DNA of 64,000 nt from Geodermatophilaceae bacterium URHB0062. Its GTDB lineage: Bacteria > Actinomycetota > Actinomycetes > Mycobacteriales > Geodermatophilaceae. The stretch covers positions 43,656 to 107,655 of the forward strand of contig JHVO01000017.1 in NCBI GenBank assembly GCA_000620185.1, written 5' to 3'. Position numbers and translations under genes: made by a program. The notes under the pieces were generated by a model. The model worked only from the letters and a program-made list of their open reading frames with translations, ran no database searches and had not been told where the DNA came from. Below, piece by piece: positions 34,901 to 47,376 of the stretch (its first letter is position 1; each line of letters opens with the position of its first letter).

Positions 34901-35443
34901 ATGGACATCCAGCTGGCGACGAGGCCCATGCAGCCCGACGACGAGGAGCGCCTGTACCGCCTCTGGCCGCGGCTCTCCCCGGACACCGTCTACCGCCGCT
35001 TCCACTCCCCCATCCGGGCCCTGCCCGACGAGACCGTGCACCACTTGGTGGACGTCGACCACGATCGTCGTGAGGCCGTCGTCGCCACCGTCGGCGACGA
35101 GGTGGTCGGCGTGGCGCGCTACGACCGCTCCCCCGCCGACCCGTCGGTCGCCGAGGTCGCCGTCCTGGTCGAGGACGCCTGGCAGGGCGTGGGCCTCGGC
35201 CGGCAGCTCGTCACGACGCTTGCCGACCTGGCGCGGCGCCGCGGCGTCCGCACCGTCACCGCGACCGTGCAGGCCGACAACGACCGCATGGTCTGGCTGA
35301 TCCGCCGGCTCTTCCCCGGCTCGACCATGACCGTCGACTCCGCCGTCTACGAGATCCGCAGCCCGCTGACCGAACCGTCGGCCGGCACCCCCGAACCACC
35401 GGCAACCGCCGGCGCGACCGCCCTCCTCTCCCGTTGGGGCTGA
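34901..35443 (+). CDS. GNAT-family N-acetyltransferase
   Basis: A 180-residue acetyltransferase with the GNAT acetyl-CoA-binding motif AWQGVGLGRQLVTTLADLAR, an upstream strand pair (VAEVAVLVED) and TATVQADNDRMVWLIRRLFP in the C-terminal part. ATG at 34901 is preceded by AGGAGG. It opens a short plus-strand operon with the 47-residue ORF. The acceptor substrate is not predictable. The promoter lies in the repeat-bearing spacer shared with the HxlR gene. Confidence 0.88.
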   Translation: MDIQLATRPMQPDDEERLYRLWPRLSPDTVYRRFHSPIRALPDETVHHLVDVDHDRREAVVATVGDEVVGVARYDRSPADPSVAEVAVLVEDAWQGVGLGRQLVTTLADLARRRGVRTVTATVQADNDRMVWLIRRLFPGSTMTVDSAVYEIRSPLTEPSAGTPEPPATAGATALLSRWG

Positions 35444-35444
35444 C

Positions 35445-35588
35445 ATGACCGCTCTCCGAACCGCTCTCGCCCGCCACCGCTCCGCACGCACGCACGCCCG
35501 CGAGGAGCGCGCCCTGCAACGGGCACTCGCCGCCGCGCCCACCGTCGAGTCCGCGCACGAGATCTCGGCGATCGCCGCCCGCCGCTGA
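35445..35588 (+). CDS. Small ORF (47 aa) after the GNAT gene
   Basis: ATG 35445 begins one base after the GNAT stop and the frame runs 47 codons to TGA 35588. The product is basic and helical (ARHRSARTHAREERALQRAL, then AHEISAIAARR). The position, directly behind GNAT on the same strand, suggests coupling. It is too short for confident classification. Confidence 0.5.
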   Translation: MTALRTALARHRSARTHAREERALQRALAAAPTVESAHEISAIAARR

Positions 35589-35602
35589 CGCCGGCGCGCC
35601 GC

Positions 35603-36469
35603 TCAGCTGTCGGGGTGCTCGTCGAGCATCGTCGAGGTCTCCGGCAGCAGCGGCGCGAGCTCGGGCAGGTCGGCCAGGCTGGTCAGGCCGATCCGCTCCA
35701 GGAACAGCGGCGTCGTCCCGTAGAGGCCGCCCCCGCTGTCGGGATCGGTGCCGACCTCGTGCACCAGGCCCCGACCGAGCAGTGTCCGCATGACACCGTC
35801 CACGCCCACCCCGCGGATCGCCGCGATGCGGGCGCGCGTCACCGGCTGCCGGTACGCGATGACGGCGAGGGTCTCCAGCGCCGCCTGGGTGAGCCGGCTC
35901 TTCTGCCCGTCGACGAGGAACCGCTCGACGACGCCGGCGTGCTCGTCGCGCGTGTAGAGCCGCCAGCCCTCCCCCACCCGGCGCAGGATGATGCCGGCCC
36001 GCCGCCGGTCGTAGTCGGCCGCCAGCTCGGTGAGGCCCTCCCGCACCTGGTCGGGCCCGCAGCGCAGTGCCGACGCCAGGGTCTGCTCGTCCACGGGGTC
36101 GCTCATCACGAACAGCAGGGCCTCGAGGCCGCCGCGCAGTTCCTCGGGGCCGAGCAGCTCGAGCGCCTCGAGCGGCTCCTCCGGCTCGTCGTCCGGGGCC
36201 GGCTCCCCCGCCGGGACGTCGGGCGGCGTCGGGTCCTCGACCGGCGGCTCGTCGTCCTCCTCCGGCGCGGACGGCAGCGGCGGGACGAACGGCTCGTCGA
36301 CCGGGCGATCGGCGACCCGCGCGGCCAGCTCGGCGGCGACGGCGTCCCACGTGCCGGAGTCCTCCGTGCCGCCGCGCTCCGCCGCCTCCCGGGTGGCGGC
36401 GAGCTCGGCGGCCAGCGCCTCCCACGAGATGGGCGCCGCCGCGTCACTGCGTTCCTGCTCGCCGCTCAC
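35603..36469 (-). CDS. scpB: SMC-Scp complex subunit ScpB
   Basis: A 288-residue condensin subunit. A long acidic, proline-rich leader (about residues 1-105) precedes a tandem winged-helix core: GGLEALLFVMSDPVDEQTLA, then LTQAALETLAVIAYRQPVTR, IAAIRGVGVDGVMRTLLGRG and GGLYGTTPLFLERIGL. GTG at 36469 overlaps the scpA stop as GTGA. With ScpA it forms the kleisin-WHD pair that activates SMC for chromosome segregation. The long leader is an unusual feature compared with the shorter ScpB of firmicutes. Confidence 0.95.
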   Translation of the reverse strand: MSGEQERSDAAAPISWEALAAELAATREAAERGGTEDSGTWDAVAAELAARVADRPVDEPFVPPLPSAPEEDDEPPVEDPTPPDVPAGEPAPDDEPEEPLEALELLGPEELRGGLEALLFVMSDPVDEQTLASALRCGPDQVREGLTELAADYDRRRAGIILRRVGEGWRLYTRDEHAGVVERFLVDGQKSRLTQAALETLAVIAYRQPVTRARIAAIRGVGVDGVMRTLLGRGLVHEVGTDPDSGGGLYGTTPLFLERIGLTSLADLPELAPLLPETSTMLDEHPDS

Positions 36470-37359
36470 CGGTACTCCTCGTCGATCTCGGCCGTGGCTC
36501 GTTCGTCGGTCCCCGCGGCGTCGGTGGCAGCGGCGTCGGTCGCCTCGTCGTCGTCCCCGGCCGCCGGCAGGCTGCCGCCGGTCCACCGCACGTGCAGCTC
36601 GCCGAGCGGCGTCAGCTGCTCGAACACCACCCGCTGTTGCCGGTAGAGCTCGAGCAGGGCCAGGAAGCGGGCGACCACCTCGAGGGTGTGCGCGCAGTCG
36701 GCGGTGAGGGCGCGGAAGGTCGACGTCCCGGAGCGCATCAGGTGGTTGCGCACGACGAGCAGCTGCTCGGCGACGCTCACCGGCGGCGCGTGCAGATGCG
36801 AGACGCTCACGGTCTCGGGCACCTTGGGCGCGAGCGCCCGCGCGGCCAGGAGCGCGAACTGCTGCGGGGTGAGGTCCAGGGAGACCTCGGGCATCAGGTC
36901 GGCGAACCGGGGCTCGAGGGCGGCGTCCCGGGGGAAGCGCCGGGCCGCCTCGGCCTCGCGCTCCCGGAGGAACTGCGCGGCCTGCTTGTAGGCCTTGTAC
37001 TGCAGCAGCCGGGCGAAGAGCAGGTCGCGGGCCTCGAGCAGCTCGAGGTCCTCCTCGTCGTCGACCTCGGCGGCGGGCAGCAGCCGGGCGGCTTTGAGGT
37101 CGAGGAGCGTGGAGGCGACCACCAGGAACTCGCTCGCCTGGTCGAGGTCGAGTTGGTCGCCGAGGGCCCGCAGGTGCGCGATGAACTCGTCGGTGACCTT
37201 CGACAGCGCGATCTCGGTGACGTCGAGCTTGTGCTTGCCGATCAGCTGCAGCAGCAGGTCGAACGGACCCTCGAAGTTGGTGAGCCGGACCGTGAAACGC
37301 ACGGGCGCCGCGTCGACGGCCCCCGAGGGCGTCGCCGCCGCGCCGTCGCTGCTGCTCAC
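36466..37359 (-). CDS. scpA: SMC-Scp complex kleisin ScpA
   Basis: A 297-residue kleisin that bridges SMC. The N-terminal block LTNFEGPFDLLLQLIGKHK and SKVTDEFIAHL are diagnostic; LDQASEFLVVASTLLDLKA follows. The C-terminal winged helix contains LLELYRQQRVVFEQ. GTG at 37359 was chosen because the upstream histidine- and arginine-rich reading is not protein-like; the acidic tail ends EIDEEYR. It overlaps scpB by GTGA. It diverges from the hexapeptide acetyltransferase gene across a 70-base spacer. Confidence 0.95.
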   Translation of the reverse strand: MSSSDGAAATPSGAVDAAPVRFTVRLTNFEGPFDLLLQLIGKHKLDVTEIALSKVTDEFIAHLRALGDQLDLDQASEFLVVASTLLDLKAARLLPAAEVDDEEDLELLEARDLLFARLLQYKAYKQAAQFLREREAEAARRFPRDAALEPRFADLMPEVSLDLTPQQFALLAARALAPKVPETVSVSHLHAPPVSVAEQLLVVRNHLMRSGTSTFRALTADCAHTLEVVARFLALLELYRQQRVVFEQLTPLGELHVRWTGGSLPAAGDDDEATDAAATDAAGTDERATAEIDEEYR

Positions 37360-37393
37360 GGACGCCGAGCCTAGGCGCCGCCTCGGACCGCGC

Positions 37394-37420
37394 CTGTGCC
37401 CGTGCCCGTGCCCGTGCCAG
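37394..37420. repeat. Short GTGCCC tandem repeat
   Basis: Four copies of GTGCCC in a row (the last imperfect) in the divergent spacer between scpA and the acetyltransferase. The promoters of both genes must lie in this short spacer. Confidence 0.6.
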
Positions 37421-37429
37421 CATCGCCGC

Positions 37430-37996
37430 GTGCGCAACGAGCAACGCCTACCGACGCGGACGCCGGAGTCACGAGCCTTCGCCGAGCGTGTACAGCTGGT
37501 GATGACGCTGACCGCCCGCCTCAACGCGCTGCCGTTCGACGACCTCGACACGCGCAGGACGCTGCTCACCGAGATCTTCGGGAGCCCCGTCCCCGACTCG
37601 CTTTCGATCCTGCCGCCGTTCTACTGCGACTACGGGCTGGGCGCGTCGTTCGGCGAGCGCGTCGTCATCAACCAGGGGTGCTTCTTCCTGGACCTCGGCG
37701 GCATCACCATCGGGAACCGCGTCCTGATCGGGCCCCGGGTGACACTCAGCACCGGCGGGCACCCCGTGGAGCCCGACGAGCGGTACGACTTCCTCACGCA
37801 CGCCCCGATCGTCATCGAGGACGACGTGTGGATCGGCGCCGCGGCCACGATCACCCCCGGCGTGACGATCGGGCACGGCTCGGTCGTCGGCGCGGGTGCC
37901 GTGGTCGCGAAGGACGTGCCGCCGCTCAGCCTGGTGACGGCGACCAGCCTCGTCCGGCGCAAGCGCCTGGGAACGGCGCCGCCCGAAATGGCCTGA
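37430..37996 (+). CDS. Hexapeptide-repeat acetyltransferase (maltose O-acetyltransferase type)
   Basis: A 188-residue left-handed beta-helix acetyltransferase. The N-terminal domain (PFDDLDTRRTLLTEIFG) and FYCDYGLGASFGERVVIN resemble the Maa/NodL group. The catalytic histidine lies in TLSTGGHPVEPDERYDF, followed by hexapeptide turns VWIGAAATITPGVTIGHGSV and VVGAGAVVAKDVP. GTG at 37430 lacks a strong ribosome-binding site. The sugar acceptor is unknown; the function is acetyl-CoA-dependent O-acetylation of a sugar. Confidence 0.9.
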   Translation: MRNEQRLPTRTPESRAFAERVQLVMTLTARLNALPFDDLDTRRTLLTEIFGSPVPDSLSILPPFYCDYGLGASFGERVVINQGCFFLDLGGITIGNRVLIGPRVTLSTGGHPVEPDERYDFLTHAPIVIEDDVWIGAAATITPGVTIGHGSVVGAGAVVAKDVPPLSLVTATSLVRRKRLGTAPPEMA

Positions 37997-38003
37997 GGAC
38001 GCC

Positions 38004-38543
38004 TCAGTTCCCGCGGAGCCGCCGCACCAGGACGGCGTCCTCGCCGCGCTCCTCGAGGTCGGCCAGCAGGACAGCGATCGCCTCGCGCACGATCCGCCCG
38101 CGGTCGGCCGCGACGCCGTGGTGACCGCGCAGGGTCAGCCGGGCCGTCTCCAGCGCGATGAGTTCGTCCGCGGAGATGTAGACGGTGATCTTCTCGTCAT
38201 GCTTGGTCCGCTCGGTGCGCTTGGTCGGGCGCCCCCGGGTCGGGATCTTCGGCTGCATCACCGGCGAGGGCGGAGCGGCGGGCGGAGCGGACGGCGCGGA
38301 GGTCCGGAACGAGGCCAGGTCGTCGGCCTGCTCGGCCGCCCCGCCGGGGACGAGCGTCAGCGGCATCGCCTGGGGAGCCTCCACCGGCTCCTCGGACCGC
38401 CGTCCCGCCGAGCTGCTGCGCAGGGCCGGCGAGTTCGCGGTGCTGCTCAGGCTCGGCAGCTCGGTCACCTCGGAGACCGAGGCCGGGGTGTCGGTGCGGC
38501 GGAACAGCTCCGACGCTCCCGGAAGGATCGGCCGGCGCGTCAT
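38004..38543 (-). CDS. Ribbon-helix-helix-like partner protein next to ParA
   Basis: A 179-residue protein with a low-complexity serine- and proline-rich first two-thirds and a compact C-terminal segment (residues about 110-175). That segment reads KHDEKITVYISADELIALE, then VAADRGRIVREAIAVLLADL, the pattern of a ribbon-helix-helix DNA-binding domain such as ParG/CopG types. ATG at 38543 follows AAGGAGATG. It lies directly downstream of parA on the same strand. That suggests the ParA's DNA-binding partner, though it is not a ParB with HTH. Confidence 0.65.
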   Translation of the reverse strand: MTRRPILPGASELFRRTDTPASVSEVTELPSLSSTANSPALRSSSAGRRSEEPVEAPQAMPLTLVPGGAAEQADDLASFRTSAPSAPPAAPPSPVMQPKIPTRGRPTKRTERTKHDEKITVYISADELIALETARLTLRGHHGVAADRGRIVREAIAVLLADLEERGEDAVLVRRLRGN

Positions 38544-38600
38544 GCCGACATCTCCTTGCCGGCGCTCGTCGGGCGCATGACCCGCGTCGCTGTGCACATG

Positions 38601-38624
38601 TGTGATCTCGCACGCTCGATCACA
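38601..38624. promoter_or_regulatory. Inverted repeat between parA and its partner
   Basis: TGTGATC (38601-38607) and GATCACA (38618-38624) form a perfect seven-base inverted repeat with a ten-base spacer, and an 8-bp palindrome CACATGTG lies at 38595-38602. It overlaps the parA stop. It may be an operator or a hairpin; it is not the canonical parS sequence. Confidence 0.4.
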
Positions 38625-39522
38625 GCGCCAGCACCTCCTTGGCGAGGTCGCGGTACGCCGCGGCGCCCGACGACGTGGGGGCCCAGGTGGTGATCGGCTG
38701 GCCGGCGACCGTGGTCTCCGGGAAGCGCACGGTGCGCTGGATGACGGTCTGGAAGACGGTGTCGTCGAACGCCTCGACGACCCGGCTGAACACCTCGCGG
38801 CAGTGCACCGTCCGCGTGTCGTACATCGTGGCGAGGATCCCCGAGATCTCCAGCGACGGGTTCAGCCGCTCCTTGACCTTGTCGATCGTGTCGACCAGCA
38901 GCGCGACACCGCGGAGCGAGAAGAACTCGCACTCCAGCGGGATGATCACGCCCTGGGCGGCGGTCAGGGCGTTGACCGTCAGCAGGCCCAGCGAGGGCTG
39001 GCAATCGATGAGGATGTAGTCGTACTCGTGCCGGATGTCGGCGAGCACGCGCAGCAGGGTCTGCTCGCGCGCCACCTCGCTGACCAGCTGCACCTCGGCC
39101 GCCGACAGGTCGATGTTGCTGGGCACGAGGTCCAGGCCCGGGATGTCGGTGTGCACGCGGACGTCGGCCAGCGTCGTCCGCCGCTCCATGAGGGCGTTGT
39201 AGATCGTCCGGTCCATGTTCTGCGCCGGAACACCCAGGCCGACCGAGAGCGCACCCTGGGGGTCCAGGTCGACCAGCAGCACACGCCGTCCGTACTCGGT
39301 CAGCGCGGCGCCCAGGTTGATCGTGGACGTCGTCTTGCCGACGCCGCCCTTCTGGTTGCACATCGCGATGACGCGTGCCGGGCCGTGCTCCGTCAGGGGC
39401 GGCGGCTCGGGCAGGGGACGCTGCCGCGCACGCGCGGGGTCCTGCTTCGATGCCGCCCCCATCTCGGGACCGCTGTCGTGCGGGCGCGCGACGGCAGAGG
39501 CCGCGTCCGCTCGGTTGACCAT
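38620..39522 (-). CDS. parA: ParA-family ATPase
   Basis: A 300-residue ATPase of the ParA/Soj family with the deviant Walker A KGGVGKTT (residues 58-65, after MCNQ) and VLLVDLDPQGALSVGLG. YDYILIDCQPSLGLLTVNAL and IIPLECEFFSLRGV complete the core. The N-terminal 45 residues are disordered. Its place upstream of scpA, as in the mycobacterial gene order, marks it as the chromosomal paralogue near scpAB rather than the origin-proximal Soj. No canonical ParB is next to it. Confidence 0.92.
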   Translation of the reverse strand: MVNRADAASAVARPHDSGPEMGAASKQDPARARQRPLPEPPPLTEHGPARVIAMCNQKGGVGKTTSTINLGAALTEYGRRVLLVDLDPQGALSVGLGVPAQNMDRTIYNALMERRTTLADVRVHTDIPGLDLVPSNIDLSAAEVQLVSEVAREQTLLRVLADIRHEYDYILIDCQPSLGLLTVNALTAAQGVIIPLECEFFSLRGVALLVDTIDKVKERLNPSLEISGILATMYDTRTVHCREVFSRVVEAFDDTVFQTVIQRTVRFPETTVAGQPITTWAPTSSGAAAYRDLAKEVLAL

Positions 39523-39734
39523 GGGTCTGATGCCTCCACCTCGTGCCCGTTCCGGATCGCTCCGGTGCGGCCAGCCGTCCTGTCCGCTCGGGTGATGGAG
39601 ACGCTACGAAGAGTGGCAGCGGTTCCCAAGCAGGCACGCCGGGCTACTTGTCGACATGGCGATGAATGACAACAAATGTGGGGCCTCAAGCGGAAGCGGT
39701 GCCAGAACCTGCCAAGACCCCAGATGAGCCGGTG

Positions 39735-40688
39735 TCAGTTTCGTGCGCGCGGATGGCTGGTGGCGTAGACCTCGCGGAGGCGGTCGACGGTGACCAGCGT
39801 GTAGACCTGCGTGGTCGTCACCGAGGCGTGGCCGAGCAGCTCCTGGACCACCCGGACGTCGGCCCCGCCGTCGAGCAGGTGGGTGGCGAAGGAGTGCCGC
39901 AGGGTGTGCGGGGACACCTCCGCGCCCAGCCCCGCGCGCTCCGCGGCCGACCGGAGGATCGCCCAGGCGCTCTGCCGGGACAGCGGGCCGCCGCGCACGT
40001 TCAGGAACAGCGTGCCGCCGCGGACCCCGCTCCGGCCGTTGGCCGCCAGCGCCGGCCGGGCCCGCACCAGGTACTCCTCCACCGCACGCAGCGCGTAGCT
40101 GCCGACCGGCACCACACGCTCCTTGCCGCCCTTGCCCGCCAGCCGCACCGCCGCCTGACCGCGGTCGAGGTCGTCGACCGCCAGACCCACCGCCTCGGAG
40201 ATGCGCGCACCGGTGCCGTACAGCAGCTCCAGCAGAGCCCGGTCGCGCAGACCGCGCGGGCCCTCGAGGGAGCCGGCCGCCTCGATGAGCGCGACCACCG
40301 ACTCCACCGGCACCGCCTTGGGCAGCCGGCGAGCCGGGGTCGGCGGGCGGACCTCGTGCGCCACGTCGTCGGGGACCAGGCCGTCGAGCAGCGCGAAGCG
40401 GTGCAGGCCCCGGACAGCGACCACGGCCCGGGCTGCCGACGTCGCCGAGAGGGGCGGGTGGTCGTCGTCCCCCTGCCGCAACGCGGTGAGGAAGCCGGCC
40501 ACGTCGGACTCGGTGATCTCCCCCAGCCCCCGCACACCGGCCCCATCGAGGTACTCGGCGTAGCGGCGCAGGTCGCGACGGTAGGAGGCGATGGTGTTCA
40601 CCGCGAGCCCCCGCTCCACCGTCAGGTGGTCGAGGTACCCGGTGACGACCCGCTCGACGGCGGGCCCGGCGCTCAGCGTGCTGGTCAG
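39735..40688 (-). CDS. xerD: Tyrosine recombinase XerD
   Basis: A 317-residue site-specific recombinase that resolves chromosome dimers with XerC. The SAM-like N-terminal domain contains [20 protein letters not shown]. Catalytic residues are intact: R162 (TGARISE), K186 ([10 protein letters not shown]), H261 and R264 ([15 protein letters not shown]), H287 ([11 protein letters not shown]) and nucleophile Y296. The start appears to be CTG 40688: GGAGGAGGT (minus strand, 40695-40703) ends six bases before it, and no ATG, GTG or TTG follows before conserved residues. The CTG overlaps the ald stop. Confidence 0.94.
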   Translation of the reverse strand: MTSTLSAGPAVERVVTGYLDHLTVERGLAVNTIASYRRDLRRYAEYLDGAGVRGLGEITESDVAGFLTALRQGDDDHPPLSATSAARAVVAVRGLHRFALLDGLVPDDVAHEVRPPTPARRLPKAVPVESVVALIEAAGSLEGPRGLRDRALLELLYGTGARISEAVGLAVDDLDRGQAAVRLAGKGGKERVVPVGSYALRAVEEYLVRARPALAANGRSGVRGGTLFLNVRGGPLSRQSAWAILRSAAERAGLGAEVSPHTLRHSFATHLLDGGADVRVVQELLGHASVTTTQVYTLVTVDRLREVYATSHPRARN

Positions 40689-41800
40689 AGGAGAACCTCC
40701 TCCAGCGGCACCGCCGTCATCCCGTGCGCCTCCGCGACCTCGGGCAGGACGACCTGCCCGTCGACCACGTTCACCCCGTGCGCCAGCGGACGGCTGCCCT
40801 GGACCGCCGCCGCCGTGCCCTGGTTCGCCAGCTCCATGACGTAGGGCAGCGTCACGTTGGTCAGGGCGTGGGTCGACGTGTTCGGGACGGCGCCGGGCAT
40901 GTTGGCCACGCAGTAGAACACCGACTCGTGCACCCGGAACGTCGGGTCGTCGTGGGTGGTGGGCCGGGTGTCCTCGAAGCAGCCGCCCTGGTCGACGGCG
41001 ATGTCGACGAGCACCGAGCCCGGCTTCATCCGGCTGACCAGCTCGTTGCTGACCAGCACCGGCGCCTTGGCACCCGCCACGAGGACAGCGCCGATGACCA
41101 GGTCCGCGTCGAGCACCGCCCGTTCCACCTCGTAGGCGTTGGACGCCACGGTCTGCAGGTGCCCCTGGTAGATCCTGTCCGCGGCGCGCAACTTGTCGAT
41201 GTCGCGGTCGAGGACGACGACCTCGGCCTGCATGCCCAGCGCGATCGCCGCGGCGTTCATCCCCGAGACGCCGGCGCCGATGACGACGACCTTGGCCGCG
41301 TAGACGCCCGACACCCCGCCGAGCAGGACGCCGCGGCCGCCGTGCGCGCGCTCGAGGCTGTGCGCCCCGACCTGCGGGGCCATCCGGCCGGCGACCTCGG
41401 ACATGGGGGCCAGCAGTGGCAGCGCGCCGTCGGCGGTCTGCACCGTCTCGTAGGCGATCGCGGTCGTGCCCGAGGCGACCAGCGCGTCGGTGCAGGCCTT
41501 CGACGCGGCGAGGTGCAGGTAGGTGAAGAGGGTCTGGCCCGCGCGCAGGCGGCCGTACTCCTCCTCGATCGGCTCCTTCACCTTGAGCAGCAGGTCGGCA
41601 TCGGCCCACACGTCGTCGGCGGAGGGCAGCAGCTGTGCGCCCGCGCCCACGTAGTCGGCGTCCGGGATGGACGACCCCTCCCCCGCGCCCTCCTCGACGA
41701 GCACCGTGTGCCCGGCCCGGACCAGCTCGGTCACCCCGGCAGGGGTGAGCGCTACCCGGTACTCCCGGTTCTTGACCTCTCGGGGAACCCCGACCCGCAT
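40685..41800 (-). CDS. ald: Alanine dehydrogenase
   Basis: A 371-residue NAD-dependent enzyme interconverting L-alanine and pyruvate plus ammonia. [20 protein letters not shown] opens the protein; [11 protein letters not shown] and MSEVAGRMA follow. The Rossmann fold contains [45 protein letters not shown] and [16 protein letters not shown] are also intact. ATG at 41800. The stop overlaps the xerD CTG start. In M. tuberculosis ald lies elsewhere, so its position here is a lineage-specific placement. Respiratory or nitrogen regulation is not visible in the sequence. Confidence 0.95.
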   Translation of the reverse strand: MRVGVPREVKNREYRVALTPAGVTELVRAGHTVLVEEGAGEGSSIPDADYVGAGAQLLPSADDVWADADLLLKVKEPIEEEYGRLRAGQTLFTYLHLAASKACTDALVASGTTAIAYETVQTADGALPLLAPMSEVAGRMAPQVGAHSLERAHGGRGVLLGGVSGVYAAKVVVIGAGVSGMNAAAIALGMQAEVVVLDRDIDKLRAADRIYQGHLQTVASNAYEVERAVLDADLVIGAVLVAGAKAPVLVSNELVSRMKPGSVLVDIAVDQGGCFEDTRPTTHDDPTFRVHESVFYCVANMPGAVPNTSTHALTNVTLPYVMELANQGTAAAVQGSRPLAHGVNVVDGQVVLPEVAEAHGMTAVPLEEVLL

Positions 41801-42026
41801 CGTTGCGACTCCTGGTCTCTGGCGGGCCGTCCCCCGAGGGTGACGGGTTGGTGCCCACCGCGTCCGGCCGCCCGGTCCGGGCGGCTCTGGCGGGGAGTCT
41901 AGGCATGAGGTGACGTTCATCTCGGCCCCGGAGTGCCGACGCGGTCGGTCGTGGCGGTCACGCTGCCGGGCCGCGAGGGCTGGCCAAGGATGGTGGTACG
42001 CCCGTGTCCGGCCGGAAGGATCCTCC

Positions 42027-42677
42027 ATGCAGCCCTACGCCCAGCGCCTTGCCCTGCGGTCCCGTCAGGTGACCGCGGACCTGGGGATGCTCGTCTGGCT
42101 CATCGGGTGGGGGCTGGTCGCTCGGGCGGTGCACTCCGCCGTTCTCGCGCTGGCCGCGCCGGGTCGGGCCGTGGAGGACCTCGGGACCTCGGTCGCCGGC
42201 GACATGCACTCCGCGGCCGAGGCGGCCCAGGGCGTGCCGATCGTCGGCGACGAGCTGTCGGCGCCCTTCGACGCGCTGGCCGAGGCCGGCGGATCGGTGA
42301 CCGGCGCCGGACAGGCCGCGCAGGACGCCGTCGGCGCCCTCGCCGCGGTGCTCTCCGTCGTCCTCGTCGTCCTCCCGGTCGGCTGGCTGCTGCTGCGCTG
42401 GCTGCCCTGGCGGCTGCGCTACGTCCGCGAGGCCGGCGCCGCGCGGCGCATGCTGGCCGGGACGCCGGACCTGCACCTGTTCGCCGCCCGTGCGCTGGCC
42501 ACCGCGCCGCTCCCCCAGCTGGCGGCCCTGCCGGCAGGCACCGGCGCCGCCTGGCAGACCGGGGACCCCGCCGCGGTACGGGCACTGGCCGGGCTGGAGC
42601 TCGAGCGACTGGGCCTGCGGCTCCCGGCCGACGAGCCGACGGACGCGGTGCCGTCCGGCAGAACCCGAGGTGCGTGA
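42027..42677 (+). CDS. Two-TM membrane protein, function unknown
   Basis: A 216-residue protein with a helix near residue 22 (LGMLVWLIGWGLVARAVHSA) and a second near residue 108 (LAAVLSVVLVVLPVGWLLLR). Between is a helical, probably extracytoplasmic segment; the C-terminal half is helical and cytoplasmic. ATG at 42027, with AAGGAT upstream. It is an isolated plus-strand gene inside the minus-strand block. No family recognised. Confidence 0.75.
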   Translation: MQPYAQRLALRSRQVTADLGMLVWLIGWGLVARAVHSAVLALAAPGRAVEDLGTSVAGDMHSAAEAAQGVPIVGDELSAPFDALAEAGGSVTGAGQAAQDAVGALAAVLSVVLVVLPVGWLLLRWLPWRLRYVREAGAARRMLAGTPDLHLFAARALATAPLPQLAALPAGTGAAWQTGDPAAVRALAGLELERLGLRLPADEPTDAVPSGRTRGA

Positions 42678-42681
42678 GCCC

Positions 42682-43271
42682 TCAGTCCGAGTCGACGGGA
42701 CGCAGCTTCGCCCCGGTGGCCCGGTACTGCGCCGCCGCGAGCAGGCCGATCACCGTGGAGGCGTTGCGGATGTCGCCGTCGAAGACGCGCTGGACGGCGT
42801 CGGCGAGCGGTACCCGCTCCAGCGTCATGTCGAGCTCCTCGTGCTCGACGACGAACCCCTCGGGCCGGTCGACGTCGGTGAGGTCCTCGGCGAGGTAGGC
42901 CAGCACCATCTCGTCGGAGAAGCCCGGGCTGCTGAAGTGCGTGGTGAGCAGCGACCAGCGGCCGGCGGCGAGCTGGGCCTCCTCGGCGAGTTCGCGCTTC
43001 GCGGTCTCCAGCGGCGGCTCGCCGTCGGCATCCCGGAGGCCCGCGGGCAGCTCCCAGAGGTAGCGGCCCACCGGGTGGCGGTACTGGCGCAGCAGCACGA
43101 CGCGGTCGTCGTCGTCCAGCGCGACGACCGTCACGGCGCCCGGGTGCCGCACCACGTCGCGCACGCTGTCACCGCCCCCGGGCATCGCCACCGTGTCCCG
43201 GTGCAGCGAGAAGACGTGCCCCTCGAACACCGTCTCGCTGTCGATCACGCGGTACTCGTGGGGCGCGCTCA

Positions 43272-43272
<1 letters not shown>
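42682..43272 (-). CDS. NUDIX hydrolase, ADP-ribose pyrophosphatase type
   Basis: A 196-residue hydrolase. The NUDIX box spans about residues 78-101, with the core KRELAEEAQL and an upstream WELPAGLRD. RQYRHPVGRYLWE is typical of ADP-ribose pyrophosphatases. ATG at 43272 is shared with the last base of the pyrG stop (TGATG), so it is translationally linked to pyrG, as in M. tuberculosis Rv1699-Rv1700. It most likely hydrolyses ADP-ribose or related nucleoside diphosphate sugars. Confidence 0.93.

Positions 43273-47372
<4,100 letters not shown>

Positions 47373-47376
<4 letters not shown>

Noticed and set aside
38595..38624. Palindromic element as a canonical parS site
   Set aside because: It does not match TGTTTCACGTGAAACA; reported instead as an operator-like repeat.
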